In this document: positions 43,179 to 51,568 of the stretch, in pieces
How positions within the stretch are numbered: position 1 is the first letter of the stretch
Layout: every line of letters starts with the position of its first letter
Assembly: GCF_004378255.1 (NCBI RefSeq)
Contig: NZ_SNQG01000003.1
Span: 124,001 to 188,000, forward strand
Direction of reading: 5' to 3'
DNA from: Mucilaginibacter phyllosphaerae
GTDB lineage: Bacteria > Bacteroidota > Bacteroidia > Sphingobacteriales > Sphingobacteriaceae
Length of the DNA stretch: 64,000 bases
Program-made: the position numbers and the translations under genes
Notes under the pieces: model-generated
The model's input: the letters and a program-made list of their open reading frames with translations, nothing else
What the model was told of the DNA's origin: nothing
Database searches by the model: none

Positions 43179-44702
43179 TTATTCTGCACTGCCGCTGCCG
43201 GGGCTATCGGTACGCGTTTGATTATTGTTAGCACTATTAGGCCTTGAGCGGTTATTGTTGCGCCTGTTATTATTGCGGTTGCCCTGCGGGCGATTTTCGC
43301 CCGCACCATCGGGTTTTTGGCCGCCTGCCTGCTGCCCATCAGGTTTGTTGCCGGCTTGCTGTTGGGGGCGGTTGCCATTGGGCCTGTTGCCCTGCTGGCG
43401 GTTACCGCCGCCTTCCGGCCTTGGTCCGTCTGGCCTGTTGCCACCCTGCTGGTGCTGCTGGCGGTTACCATCGGGCCTGTTGCCCTGCGCCGGGCGATTG
43501 CCGCCGCCTTCTGTTTTTTGGCCCCCGGCCTGCTGCCCATCGGTACGGTTGCCACCCTGCTGGTTACGGTTACGGCCTTTATTATTTTTATTACGATTGT
43601 TGTTTTGATTCCGGCGCTCATCCAAACGGGTTAGGCTATCCTGCCCAACAACATTTTCGTAATCCAGCACCTTTACCGGCTTGGTTTCCATTTCAACCAC
43701 TTCGCCCAGGTCGGCAGGGATAATACCCTCGCGGTTTAGCTGTTGTATCTCTTTAACTTTGGCAATAGGCATCGGCACCCATGATTCTTCCCTCGGGTAG
43801 CTAAACCACATGATCTTTTTAAAGATGTCTGTTTTTTGCAAACGGGCATCTCCCTTTTCGGTTTTAAGCACGTTTACGTTATCCGGGATATGCTTAAGCG
43901 CATCCATATAAGTATCCAGCTCGTAATTTAAGCAGCATTTTAACTTACCGCACTGGCCGGCAAGTTTAAGGGTATTTAAAGACAGGTTTTGATAACGTGC
44001 GGCAGATGTAGATACCGTTTTAAAATCGGTTAACCAGGTACTGCAGCAAAGTTCGCGGCCGCAAGAGCCTATACCGCCTAAGCGGCTTGCTTCCTGGCGC
44101 ATACCTATCTGGCGCATCTCGATCCGGATCCGGAAATTTTCGGCCATTTTTTTGATCAGTTCCCTAAAATCAACGCGGCCTTCGGCTGTGTAATAAAAGG
44201 TTGCCTTGGTTTTATCACCCTGGTAATCCACATCGCTTATCTTCATAGACAGGTTAAGATCAAGCGCCAGCGTGCGCGATTTGTGCATGGTTTCCCACTC
44301 CATATCCTTGGCCATCTTCCACTTGTCTACATCGGCAGGGGTAGCCCGGCGATAGATCTTTTTAACTACATCCGCCTCTTTTACGTGGCGTTTGGTCATT
44401 TGCATGCGTACCAGTTCGCCAGTGATAGATACGTGGCCGATATCATAGCCGCCGGTAGTGGTTTCTACCGCCACCAGGTCGCCTGCTTCCAGGTAAATGT
44501 TATCGTTGTTGTGATAAAATTCCTTACGCGATCCTTTGAATTTTACTTCGATAATTGAGTAAGGCTTATAATTAGTTGGCATATCCATATGCGACAGCCA
44601 ATCGTGTACATCTAATTTGCTGCAACCATTTGTAAGGCAAGAGCCATTACTTTTGCAGCCCGCAGGCGAACATCCGCCTGTTGAGCAACTTCCGCATCCC
44701 AT
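43179..44702 (-). CDS. RicT-like PSP1-domain protein with Cys-rich start and Gly/Asn/Arg tail
   Basis: 507 residues. Six cysteines crowd into residues 3-27 (MGCGSCSTGGCSPAGC and on). The PSP1 core (about 40-270) contains GSCGRELCCSTWL and CGKLKCCLNYE, also with paired cysteines. RicT (YaaT) in Bacillus forms an iron-sulfur RicAFT complex that steers RNase Y mRNA processing. Homology of the core is clear; the same role here is inference. The last 140 residues or so are a G/N/R/Q/P low-complexity tail with internal repeats (GGNRPDG, QGNRPNG, AGGQKPDG). Located between holB and gldH, as is usual in this phylum. Confidence 0.9.
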   Translation of the reverse strand: MGCGSCSTGGCSPAGCKSNGSCLTNGCSKLDVHDWLSHMDMPTNYKPYSIIEVKFKGSRKEFYHNNDNIYLEAGDLVAVETTTGGYDIGHVSITGELVRMQMTKRHVKEADVVKKIYRRATPADVDKWKMAKDMEWETMHKSRTLALDLNLSMKISDVDYQGDKTKATFYYTAEGRVDFRELIKKMAENFRIRIEMRQIGMRQEASRLGGIGSCGRELCCSTWLTDFKTVSTSAARYQNLSLNTLKLAGQCGKLKCCLNYELDTYMDALKHIPDNVNVLKTEKGDARLQKTDIFKKIMWFSYPREESWVPMPIAKVKEIQQLNREGIIPADLGEVVEMETKPVKVLDYENVVGQDSLTRLDERRNQNNNRNKNNKGRNRNQQGGNRTDGQQAGGQKTEGGGNRPAQGNRPDGNRQQHQQGGNRPDGPRPEGGGNRQQGNRPNGNRPQQQAGNKPDGQQAGGQKPDGAGENRPQGNRNNNRRNNNRSRPNSANNNQTRTDSPGSGSAE

Positions 44703-44704
44703 AA

Positions 44705-45850
44705 TTAATTCGGTATATAATGATTCCCCGCAGGGACAGTTTTCAAATTTAAAACTTTTATAATTTGTAAAGATACGTCTAAAAACAAGATTTTAGGGTT
44801 AGCATTACGTTCTATATGATAATGAGCTTTTTCCAGCTCGGTAATTATGGCTTGCGCCATGGCATTATTAATAACTGCAGCCATTTTTTTGGCAGTTTCC
44901 ATCTCCTGCGCAGGCAGTTTAACTATCCTTTCGGCCCCGGCCCTGATCAGGCAGCACTCGCGGATAAAGCTGGTGCCGTAGCGTAAAAAGTTCTTTTGAT
45001 TTTCGCGGCCCATTTTCGCGGCATTATCTACAAAACTTAAAATCTCCAGTCCTTTATTGCCAAAGCACAAGCGCAGCCATTGTACAAACAGTTCATGATA
45101 ACTTTTAGTATCGTGCTGCAGCATTCCCAGTGCTTCGGTCATGTTGCCATTGCTTAAATAGGCAATTTGCGAGGCAGCAGTTTCTGTTTGGTGATGCCTG
45201 TTCATCAATTCTGTTTTGATGTCCTCATAGTTTAAACAGGGTACTTTTATCAGCTGCGTACGCGAGAGGATGGTGTTCAGTATCTGATCCTGATTTTGGG
45301 CAACCAGTAAAAACAGCGTATTAGGCTGCGGTTCTTCAATAACTTTAAGCAGGGCATTTCCCTCTTTGTCCAGATATTCGGGCAGCCACAGGATTAGAAT
45401 TTTATAAGCAGATTCAAAAGGCTTAAAACTGAGTTTTTTGATGATCTGGTGGCATTCGGCAATATTGATGTTGGCCTGCTTGTTATCGGCATCCAGGTAT
45501 CCGCGCCAAAGATCCAGGCTTAGGTATGGGTTAGCTGTAAAAGCATTGCGCCATTGTTCAATAAAGGTAAGAGCGGTATCGTCCTTATGCTTCGCGAAGA
45601 AGGGGTAGGAGAAATGCAGATCGGGGTGCATGAGTTTCTGATATTTACGGCAAGAGGAACATACACCGCAAGAATCATCGGGTTGCTTATCCTCGCACGA
45701 TAAATATTGCGCATAAGCAACGGCCAAAGCCAAACCACCGGCACCTTCGGGCCCTAAAAACAATTGTGCATGGCTAACTCTGTTCTCGGTTACCGAGTTG
45801 ATGAGCCTTTGCTTGGTTGCTTCCTGTCCGATGATCTCCTTAAACTGCAT
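44705..45850 (-). CDS. holB: DNA polymerase III delta-prime subunit
   Basis: 381 residues from the ATG at 45850 (MQFKEIIGQE). An upstream TTG at 45859 is less likely. Clamp-loader AAA+ protein: the P-loop is degenerate (GPEGAGGLAL, no Lys-Thr), as expected for delta-prime, which does not hydrolyse ATP. A zinc-binding module C-x8-C-x2-C-x2-C is seen in SCEDKQPDDSCGVCSSC. LIEEPQPNTLFLLVA and ILSRTQLIKVP are typical sensor regions. Only 2 bp separate it from ricT downstream. Confidence 0.92.
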   Translation of the reverse strand: MQFKEIIGQEATKQRLINSVTENRVSHAQLFLGPEGAGGLALAVAYAQYLSCEDKQPDDSCGVCSSCRKYQKLMHPDLHFSYPFFAKHKDDTALTFIEQWRNAFTANPYLSLDLWRGYLDADNKQANINIAECHQIIKKLSFKPFESAYKILILWLPEYLDKEGNALLKVIEEPQPNTLFLLVAQNQDQILNTILSRTQLIKVPCLNYEDIKTELMNRHHQTETAASQIAYLSNGNMTEALGMLQHDTKSYHELFVQWLRLCFGNKGLEILSFVDNAAKMGRENQKNFLRYGTSFIRECCLIRAGAERIVKLPAQEMETAKKMAAVINNAMAQAIITELEKAHYHIERNANPKILFLDVSLQIIKVLNLKTVPAGNHYIPN

Positions 45851-45867
45851 TTGGTGCAAAATAGTAA

Positions 45868-45982
45868 ATAGATATGAGATGTGAGATATGAGATTTGAGA
45901 CAGTAATAGGTTTACGCTATCTTTGATATATAAATCCGAATGAAAATCATCTTTTGTCTCATATCTCACATCTCATATCTAT
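45868..45982. repeat. 26-bp inverted repeat built of heptamers
   Basis: Left arm 45868-45893 and right arm 45957-45982 are perfect 26-bp inverted copies around a 63-bp spacer. The left arm is part of four tandem heptamers of type gatatga (gatatga, gatgtga, gatatga, gattttga-like). The right arm ends one base before the ruvX ATG. It occupies the divergent promoter region of holB and ruvX. Confidence 0.9.
45895..45925 (+). promoter_or_regulatory. ruvX promoter overlapping the heptamer repeat
   Basis: TTG at 45895-45897 and TATCTTTG at 45918-45925 fit the Bacteroidota -33/-7 pair with 20 bp between them. The -33 element is supplied by the last heptamer of the left repeat arm. Confidence 0.5.
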
Positions 45983-45983
45983 C

Positions 45984-46394
45984 ATGCGTATAATGGCTTT
46001 CGACTATGGTACCAAGCGGATTGGTATTGCCGTTACCGACCCCATACAGATCATTGCAACCGGTTTAGACACCATCCACCCGTTAAAAATAATAGACTAC
46101 CTTAAAAAATACTTGCAAACAGAGCAAGTGGAGCGCTTTATTGTAGGCGAACCCAAACAGATGGACAATACGCCGTCGCAATCGGCCATGCATGTAAAAG
46201 GTTTTGCCAATCTGCTAAAAAAAACCTTTCCGGAGATCCCGGTAGAAATGTTTGATGAGCGCTTTACCTCTAAAATGGCATCGGCCACCATTGCTCAAAG
46301 CGGCATGGGCAAAAAAGCCCGGCAAAATAAGGAACTGGTAGATACCATATCGGCGGTGATATTGTTGCAGAGCTGGATGAGTAAAAGTTATTAA
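45984..46394 (+). CDS. ruvX: RuvX / YqgF Holliday-junction resolvase-like protein
   Basis: 136 residues from the ATG at 45984 (MRIMAFDYGTKRIGIAVTD). A frame from 45954 would translate the heptamer repeat into MSHISHLIS and is rejected. RNase H fold with catalytic acidics in MAFDYG, FIVGEPKQMD, VEMFDERFTS and KELVDTISAVILLQSW. YqgF proteins act in 16S rRNA 5'-end processing and were named for a resolvase role. It is followed after 9 bp by dinD. Confidence 0.94.
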   Translation: MRIMAFDYGTKRIGIAVTDPIQIIATGLDTIHPLKIIDYLKKYLQTEQVERFIVGEPKQMDNTPSQSAMHVKGFANLLKKTFPEIPVEMFDERFTSKMASATIAQSGMGKKARQNKELVDTISAVILLQSWMSKSY

Positions 46395-46403
46395 ATTTAC
46401 TTT

Positions 46404-47213
46404 ATGGAAAAGAAAAATCTATTCGAGGAGATTAAGCATTTAAACAGCATTGGTCAAGAGTACTGGAGTGGAAGAGAGTTATTTAAAATATTAGGATATT
46501 TGAAATGGGACAAGTTTCTTAATGTAATTGAAAAAGCAAAAGAAGCCTGTAAAAATTCAGGCCAGGATGAAAACGACCATTTTCCCCGGGTGGAGAGAAT
46601 GGTTGAAATAGGTTCTGGAGCTAAACGGGATATAGGAGATTTGCATCTAACAAGATATGCTTGTTACTTAATTATTCAAAATGCAGACCCCGCTAAAGAG
46701 GTTGTAGCACAGGGGCAAACATATTTTGCTATTCAAACTCGTAAGCAAGAAATTTTAGAACAAGGCTTTGAGCAGCTAAAAAGTGAAGAAGAAAAGCGTC
46801 TTTACTTGAGAAAAGAAATGGCCGAGCACAATAAGCACTTAGCTGATGCCGCACGCGATGCTGGTGTAATTAAACCGGTTGAATACGCGATTTTTCAAAA
46901 CCATGGATATATGGGATTATACGATGGATTAGGAGCAAAGGAAATACATAAAAAGAAAGATTTAAAAAAAGGGCAAAATATTTTAGACCACATGGGCAGC
47001 ACTGAATTAGCTGCTAATTTATTCCGAGCCACGCAGACAGAAGAAAAATTGAAGAGAGATAAGGTTAAGGGGAAAAGCAATGCGAATAAAACGCATTATG
47101 AGGTTGGGAAAAAAGTAAGGCAAACGATTAAAGAATTAGGCGGGACCATGCCCGAAGATTTACCAGCAGAAGACAGTATTAAAAAGCTTGATTCGGGCAA
47201 TAAATTCGAATGA
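46404..47213 (+). CDS. dinD: DNA-damage-inducible protein D
   Basis: 269 residues. BRO-N/P22-Arf-like N-terminal domain (YWSGRELFKILGYLKWDKFLNVIEKAKEAC), then RYACYLIIQNADPAKEVVAQGQTYFAIQTRKQE and FQNHGYMGLYDGLGAKEIHKKKDL, all typical of DinD. E. coli DinD is LexA-controlled and inhibits RecA filaments. No LexA box was identified here. The family is patchy and often mobile, and the codon look is slightly more AT-rich than ruvX, so transfer is possible. Confidence 0.92.
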   Translation: MEKKNLFEEIKHLNSIGQEYWSGRELFKILGYLKWDKFLNVIEKAKEACKNSGQDENDHFPRVERMVEIGSGAKRDIGDLHLTRYACYLIIQNADPAKEVVAQGQTYFAIQTRKQEILEQGFEQLKSEEEKRLYLRKEMAEHNKHLADAARDAGVIKPVEYAIFQNHGYMGLYDGLGAKEIHKKKDLKKGQNILDHMGSTELAANLFRATQTEEKLKRDKVKGKSNANKTHYEVGKKVRQTIKELGGTMPEDLPAEDSIKKLDSGNKFE

Positions 47214-47271
47214 GATTTTACTGTTTAAATAGATTATTAGACAGCCAAAAATCTCGTTAAAATTATTTCCG

Positions 47272-47279
47272 TACCTTTG
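47272..47279 (+). promoter_or_regulatory. -7 promoter element of the O-methyltransferase gene
   Basis: TACCTTTG ends 5 bp before the ATG at 47285, so the transcript would be nearly leaderless. Confidence 0.45.
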
Positions 47280-47284
47280 CCCCT

Positions 47285-47923
47285 ATGGAAATCCTTGATC
47301 CGGCCTTGCAGGCTTACCTTGATAGCCATTGCGACCCGGAGCCCGAGGCGTTGCAACAAATAAACCGGGAAACTTACCTGAAGGTGCTTAAACCGCACAT
47401 GCTATCCGGGCATTACCAGGGCCGGTTGCTGAGTATGCTCAGTAAAATGATCCAGCCAAAGCTTATTTTAGAAATAGGTACTTATACCGGTTACTCGGCC
47501 GTTTGCCTGGCAGAGGGATTGGCAGAAGAAGGCGTTTTGCATACTATTGAGGCTAATAGCGAATTGGAAGAAATGCTTAATTCACATTTTAAATCAACAA
47601 ATGTGGATAAAAAAATCAGACTTCATATTGGCCCTGCAGAGGCTGTAATGGCTGATTTAGAGTTAAATAACATCGACATAGTGTTTATTGATGCGGATAA
47701 ACGAAATAATTTTAGGTACTTTGAGTTAATATTAGATAAAGTAAGGCCAGGAGGCTTAATAATAATTGATAACGTTTTGTGGAAAGGGAAGGTGTTTGGC
47801 AACCATAACGACGCCGATACCGTAAACATTCGCAAACTAAATGAACGAATAGCTGTTAACACACAGGTTGAAAAACTAATTCTACCTGTACGCGATGGCA
47901 TATTGATCATCAGAAAAAAATAA
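47285..47923 (+). CDS. Class I O-methyltransferase
   Basis: 212 residues. SAM-binding motif ILEIGTYTGYSAVCLAEGL, then LHTIEANSELEEML, DIVFIDADKRNNFRYFELILDKVRPGGLIIIDNVLWKG. This is the catechol/caffeoyl-CoA-type (COMT-like) group with metal-binding acidic residues in the FIDADK region. The substrate is unknown. The next gene begins 2 bp after the stop, so the glucosaminidases may be read from the same promoter. Confidence 0.92.
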   Translation: MEILDPALQAYLDSHCDPEPEALQQINRETYLKVLKPHMLSGHYQGRLLSMLSKMIQPKLILEIGTYTGYSAVCLAEGLAEEGVLHTIEANSELEEMLNSHFKSTNVDKKIRLHIGPAEAVMADLELNNIDIVFIDADKRNNFRYFELILDKVRPGGLIIIDNVLWKGKVFGNHNDADTVNIRKLNERIAVNTQVEKLILPVRDGILIIRKK

Positions 47924-47925
47924 TT

Positions 47926-48492
47926 ATGAAGAAACTCTTAACTATTACACTGCTTTCAGTTTCCGTTTTCATTGCTTCTACATCAGCCGTATCGGCACAA
48001 AGCGCAGCACAATCATACATCGAGAAGTTCAAAGATAATGCCATTCGTATTATGCACGAAACAGGTGTGCCTGCAAGCATCATTTTAGGTGTGGCTATGC
48101 ACGAAAGCGCCAGCGGCAAGAGTGCAATTGCCCAAAACCTGAACAACCAGTTTGGAGTAAAAGGTGGAGGATCTGTAGTTTATTATAAACACAACAAAAA
48201 AGTACGCTCATCTTATAAGCGCTATGACAACGTAATGGATTCTTTTAAAGACTTTGCCCGTATCATGACGGAGCGTAAACAATTTAGCCACCTGGCAGAT
48301 AAACTTACGCAGTATGATTATAAAGGATGGGCAAAAGGTATCCAGCGCAGCGGCTACGCCAGCAGCAAAAAATGGTCGGCACAGGTTTTAGGCATCATCA
48401 GCAAATACGACCTGAACGAGCTGGATGACGATGCCGTATCTGAGGAAACAGCAGATCCGCAGAAAGCCGAATTGGCCGAAAACAACAGATAA
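47926..48492 (+). CDS. Secreted glucosaminidase-domain protein
   Basis: 188 residues. Signal peptide (about 1-25, ending SAVSAQ), then a FlgJ/AcmA-like N-acetylglucosaminidase domain: GVPASIILGVAMHESASGKSAIA with the catalytic Glu in HESA, NNQFGVKGG, SFKDFARIM and YDYKGWAKGIQRSGYASSKKW. A short acidic tail follows. It cleaves peptidoglycan during growth or division. No LysM domain, unlike its neighbour; the two are paralogues. Confidence 0.9.
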   Translation: MKKLLTITLLSVSVFIASTSAVSAQSAAQSYIEKFKDNAIRIMHETGVPASIILGVAMHESASGKSAIAQNLNNQFGVKGGGSVVYYKHNKKVRSSYKRYDNVMDSFKDFARIMTERKQFSHLADKLTQYDYKGWAKGIQRSGYASSKKWSAQVLGIISKYDLNELDDDAVSEETADPQKAELAENNR

Positions 48493-48536
48493 TTGTATTT
48501 TAAACCTTAAGTTTGGCTGATAAAAGCTAAAACTAC

Positions 48537-49364
48537 ATGCGTAGGATATATACATTATTAGTTGCTGTACTTTTGTTTACCTCGTGCTCGGCCCACAAGA
48601 GCACCATTAGCAGCAGCAAAGCCCGCAAAAATAATAAGGCTATACAAAAACGCAACCGCCAGCTGATAGATCAGCACCGTGATCTATCCTCACTGGAGTA
48701 TATCGAACGCTTTAAGGCCATTGCCATTCAGGAAATGAATACTTACGGCATACCGGCAAGTATTACCCTGGCGCAGGGGCTGTTTGAAAGCGGCAGCGGC
48801 AACAGCGAACTGGCCAAGGTTGCCAATAACCACTTTGGGATTAAATGCGGCAGTACCTGGGCCGGCGAAAGCTATTATAAAAATGATGATAACGAGAACG
48901 ATTGTTTTAGGGTTTATAATAACCCCGAGGAGTCTTTTCGTGACCACTCCGAATTTTTAAAGAAAAAGAATTACGCCAGGCTGTTTGAGCTGGATAAAAA
49001 TGATTTTAACGGCTGGGCATATGGCCTAAAAGCCTGCGGTTATGCAACCAACCCCAAATACCCCCAACTGCTGCTAAACATTATTACCAAATACCAGCTT
49101 GACCAATATGACCGGCCCGAAGGCGAACTGGCTAAAATAAAACGCGAAGACCGGGTGTTAGCCCAGATTAACGACAATATTAATACCCCGCAGGACAGCA
49201 TCTCCAAAACCCCGCCTGATGATAAAATTTACACCGTAAAACAAGGCGATACACTATACAATATTTCTAAACGTTTTGGTATCACTGTTGATGAATTAAA
49301 AGCGCTTAATAAGTTATCTGACTATGGTATTAAGCTTGGGCAGAAACTTGTTGTAGTGAAATAG
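48537..49364 (+). CDS. Glucosaminidase with LysM domain, lipoprotein
   Basis: 275 residues. Lipoprotein signal (lipobox Cys17, LLFTSC). Glucosaminidase domain (about 55-195): GIPASITLAQGLFESGSGNSELA with the catalytic Glu in FESG, NNHFGIKCG, NPEESFRDHSEFLK and GWAYGLKACGYATNPKY. A C-terminal LysM (about 232-275; YTVKQGDTLYNISKRFG) binds peptidoglycan. It follows the related gene by 44 bp and probably belongs to the same operon. Confidence 0.93.
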   Translation: MRRIYTLLVAVLLFTSCSAHKSTISSSKARKNNKAIQKRNRQLIDQHRDLSSLEYIERFKAIAIQEMNTYGIPASITLAQGLFESGSGNSELAKVANNHFGIKCGSTWAGESYYKNDDNENDCFRVYNNPEESFRDHSEFLKKKNYARLFELDKNDFNGWAYGLKACGYATNPKYPQLLLNIITKYQLDQYDRPEGELAKIKREDRVLAQINDNINTPQDSISKTPPDDKIYTVKQGDTLYNISKRFGITVDELKALNKLSDYGIKLGQKLVVVK

Positions 49365-49426
49365 TGCGTTAAAGATTGTTAAAGAATAACATTACCCCCC
49401 ATAATTATGTAGCTTTAAACTTTATA

Positions 49427-50176
49427 ATGAAGTTATGGCTTGTTCTTTTTTTTAGTGTACTTGGCACAACTGTTTTTGCCCAGCAAAAGCAGTTTACCGG
49501 CATTGTGTTTGATAAAGAGAGCAAAGCCCGCGTTGCAAAGGTTAACGTGCAGAATATCACATCGGGTAAATCGGTATATAACAACTTTCAGGGTGAATTT
49601 ACAATTGTAGCCGGCCCGGGCGATGTACTTGTTTTTAGCAAGGCCGACCATTACAGCGATACCATTAAGGTAAAAAGCTACCAGCCGCTGGCCATTTATT
49701 TAAAGCCCAACGCCATAGCCCTGCGCGAAGTAACCATAAGGGACAGTATGTTAAGCCCGCAAAGGCGCCTGGCAAATACACAGCGCGAATACAGCAAAAT
49801 TTACGGATCGTTAAACAATGCCGACCTGTTAAGTGTAGGCAGCGGCGGTGTAGGCTTTGGTATAGATGCGCTGTATAACGCCTTTAGCAAAAGTGGCCGT
49901 AATGCGGCCAAACTGAGGGATATTATTGATGCAGAGTATCGGCAGTCTATCATCGATTATCGTTTCAACAAAGCCTTTGTGCAGGGGGTTACCCATTTAG
50001 AGGAACCTAAATTAACCGATTTTATGCAAAAATACCGCCCGGGTTACTACCTGGTTACCACAGCCGGCGATTATGAATTTATAGATTACATCAGAAAGAA
50101 TTTAACACGCTACCTGCGCCACCCTAAAGCGTATGAACTTGCCCCCCTGCCACAAGTTAAATGGGAAAACGAATAA
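49427..50176 (+). CDS. Exported carboxypeptidase-regulatory-like domain protein
   Basis: 249 residues from the ATG at 49427, where a signal peptide begins (MKLWLVLFFSVLGTTVFAQ). An earlier ATG at 49376 has no signal-like context. A CarboxypepD_reg-like beta-sandwich (about 22-100; FTGIVFDKESKARVAKVNVQN, FTIVAGPGDVLVFSKADH) precedes a helical second half rich in Arg and Tyr. Without a barrel it is not a receptor. Its 3' end overlaps the next gene by 16 bp, so the two are probably expressed together. Confidence 0.78.
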   Translation: MKLWLVLFFSVLGTTVFAQQKQFTGIVFDKESKARVAKVNVQNITSGKSVYNNFQGEFTIVAGPGDVLVFSKADHYSDTIKVKSYQPLAIYLKPNAIALREVTIRDSMLSPQRRLANTQREYSKIYGSLNNADLLSVGSGGVGFGIDALYNAFSKSGRNAAKLRDIIDAEYRQSIIDYRFNKAFVQGVTHLEEPKLTDFMQKYRPGYYLVTTAGDYEFIDYIRKNLTRYLRHPKAYELAPLPQVKWENE

Positions 50177-50484
50177 TAGTAACGCCGTTTTTAAAAGTGA
50201 GCGGCATGGCGCTGTATCCGTTTATACTCATCAGCCACCAGGCATTGCTGGCTGATGCGGTTTTAATTAACCACGAAAGGATCCATTTAAGGCAACAGGC
50301 AGAATTGCTGGTAATACCTTTTTATATTTTATACCTGTTAAATTATTTGATAAACCTGGCTATATACCGCAACCATCAAAAAGCATATCTTAACATTGTT
50401 TTTGAGCGTGAGGCATACGCCCGCGAAACCAACCTGAATTATCTTAAAAGCAGAAAATGGTATAATTGGATAATGTATTTTTAA
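50161..50484 (+). CDS. Small HExxH membrane protein (possible minimal metallopeptidase)
   Basis: 107 residues. The sequence INHERIHLRQQAEL has a zinc-type H-E-R-I-H motif, followed by a hydrophobic helix (IPFYILYLLNYLI) and then FEREAYARE, which could give the third ligand Glu about 40 residues later. This is the layout of minigluzincin-like or M56-like cores in a very small form. A conserved hypothetical of Bacteroidota as far as I recall; peptidase activity is unproven. It overlaps the preceding gene by 16 bp. Confidence 0.75.
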   Translation: MGKRIIVTPFLKVSGMALYPFILISHQALLADAVLINHERIHLRQQAELLVIPFYILYLLNYLINLAIYRNHQKAYLNIVFEREAYARETNLNYLKSRKWYNWIMYF

Positions 50485-50527
50485 TTAATACAATGAAATA
50501 ACAGATTTTTGCGTTTTATTTGCGAAT

Positions 50528-51547
50528 ATGTTGAAAACCAGTATCAGGCTTATTTTCTTACTGTCGTTCTCGATTGCATTGTCGGCAAATGCACAAACTA
50601 CTGATACCCTAAAAAAGGATACGGTTAAAATAGATACCAATCTGCTTAATAAGTACCGCATTCAAACTAAAAAGAATGCCATACCGGTGCCACCTACCCC
50701 TATACAGATACAGCAGGAACTGATACCGGTTACCATGCTGGATTATAAGATTAGTTACTGGCGTAAGTTTGTAACATTTGGCTTAAATTTTAACCAGGCG
50801 GCGTTTAGTAATAATTATGCAGCGGGGGGCGTTTCTTCTATCGCACTTGGGTCTACCTTTATATACCGTACAGAATACAACAAAGCGCCGTTTAGCTTTG
50901 TATCAGAGCTTAACCTGCAGTATGGTAAATCAAAAAACAAGGGGCAGTCGTCGCGTAAAACAAACGACCGTATTTTTTGGGATAATAAAATAGCCACCCA
51001 GATGTCTAAACACTGGTTTTTCTTCGGCTCGTTAAGTTTCGAATCTCAGTTTGACAAAGGGTACCAATACGATGCCAGTAATGTTTTGCCCCCTGTGCTG
51101 ATCTCGAACTTTATGGCGCCGGGTTACTTAACCGAGTCTGTGGGTTTTGAATATAAGCCAACTACCTATTTCGATCTGCGATTAGGTACGGGTACCGCCC
51201 GCCAAACCTTTGTGCTGGATGACGTGGTGCGTAAAACACAAAGTTATGGTGTAGATACCGCAAATAATAAAAGCGTACGCAACGATATCGCGTTCCAGAT
51301 TGTAGGAATCTTTGATAAAGACATTGCCAAAAACATGCACCTAACATCACGTTATGAAATGTTTATACCCTACGGGCAGCCAATTAGCTATACCCGCCAC
51401 CGTTTAGATGCCGTGCTTGCTGCCAAGGTTAACCGGTTGATAAATGTATCTATCAACGGCACATTGCTGTTTGATAAAAATACCGGCATTAATGATGTGC
51501 AGGGTACCGAGGGATTATCATTAGGGATCTTATATAAATTCCCGTAA
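50528..51547 (+). CDS. DUF3078 outer-membrane protein
   Basis: 339 residues. A signal peptide (ends SANAQT) is followed by a DTLKKDTVKIDTN stretch and an antiparallel beta-rich body with alternating aromatic residues (YWRKFVTFGLNFNQAAFSNNYAAGG), ending in KF-P, typical of a small barrel. The WRK...N.NQ.....NW..GG type of start is the mark of DUF3078 proteins. Function unknown. Stands alone. Confidence 0.85.
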   Translation: MLKTSIRLIFLLSFSIALSANAQTTDTLKKDTVKIDTNLLNKYRIQTKKNAIPVPPTPIQIQQELIPVTMLDYKISYWRKFVTFGLNFNQAAFSNNYAAGGVSSIALGSTFIYRTEYNKAPFSFVSELNLQYGKSKNKGQSSRKTNDRIFWDNKIATQMSKHWFFFGSLSFESQFDKGYQYDASNVLPPVLISNFMAPGYLTESVGFEYKPTTYFDLRLGTGTARQTFVLDDVVRKTQSYGVDTANNKSVRNDIAFQIVGIFDKDIAKNMHLTSRYEMFIPYGQPISYTRHRLDAVLAAKVNRLINVSINGTLLFDKNTGINDVQGTEGLSLGILYKFP

Positions 51548-51568
51548 TTATTATGCACCAAATAAACG

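Noticed and set aside
43175..43621. 148-codon minus-strand frame inside the RicT tail
   Set aside because: A shadow of the repetitive G/N/R tail in another frame; its Ala/Thr/Arg composition mirrors the same repeats.
45954..45983. Upstream start of ruvX giving MSHISHLISI
   Set aside because: The peptide is a translation of the heptamer repeat, and the conserved RuvX start is the ATG at 45984.
46404..47213. dinD as part of a prophage
   Set aside because: No other phage gene, integrase or attachment site is next to it.
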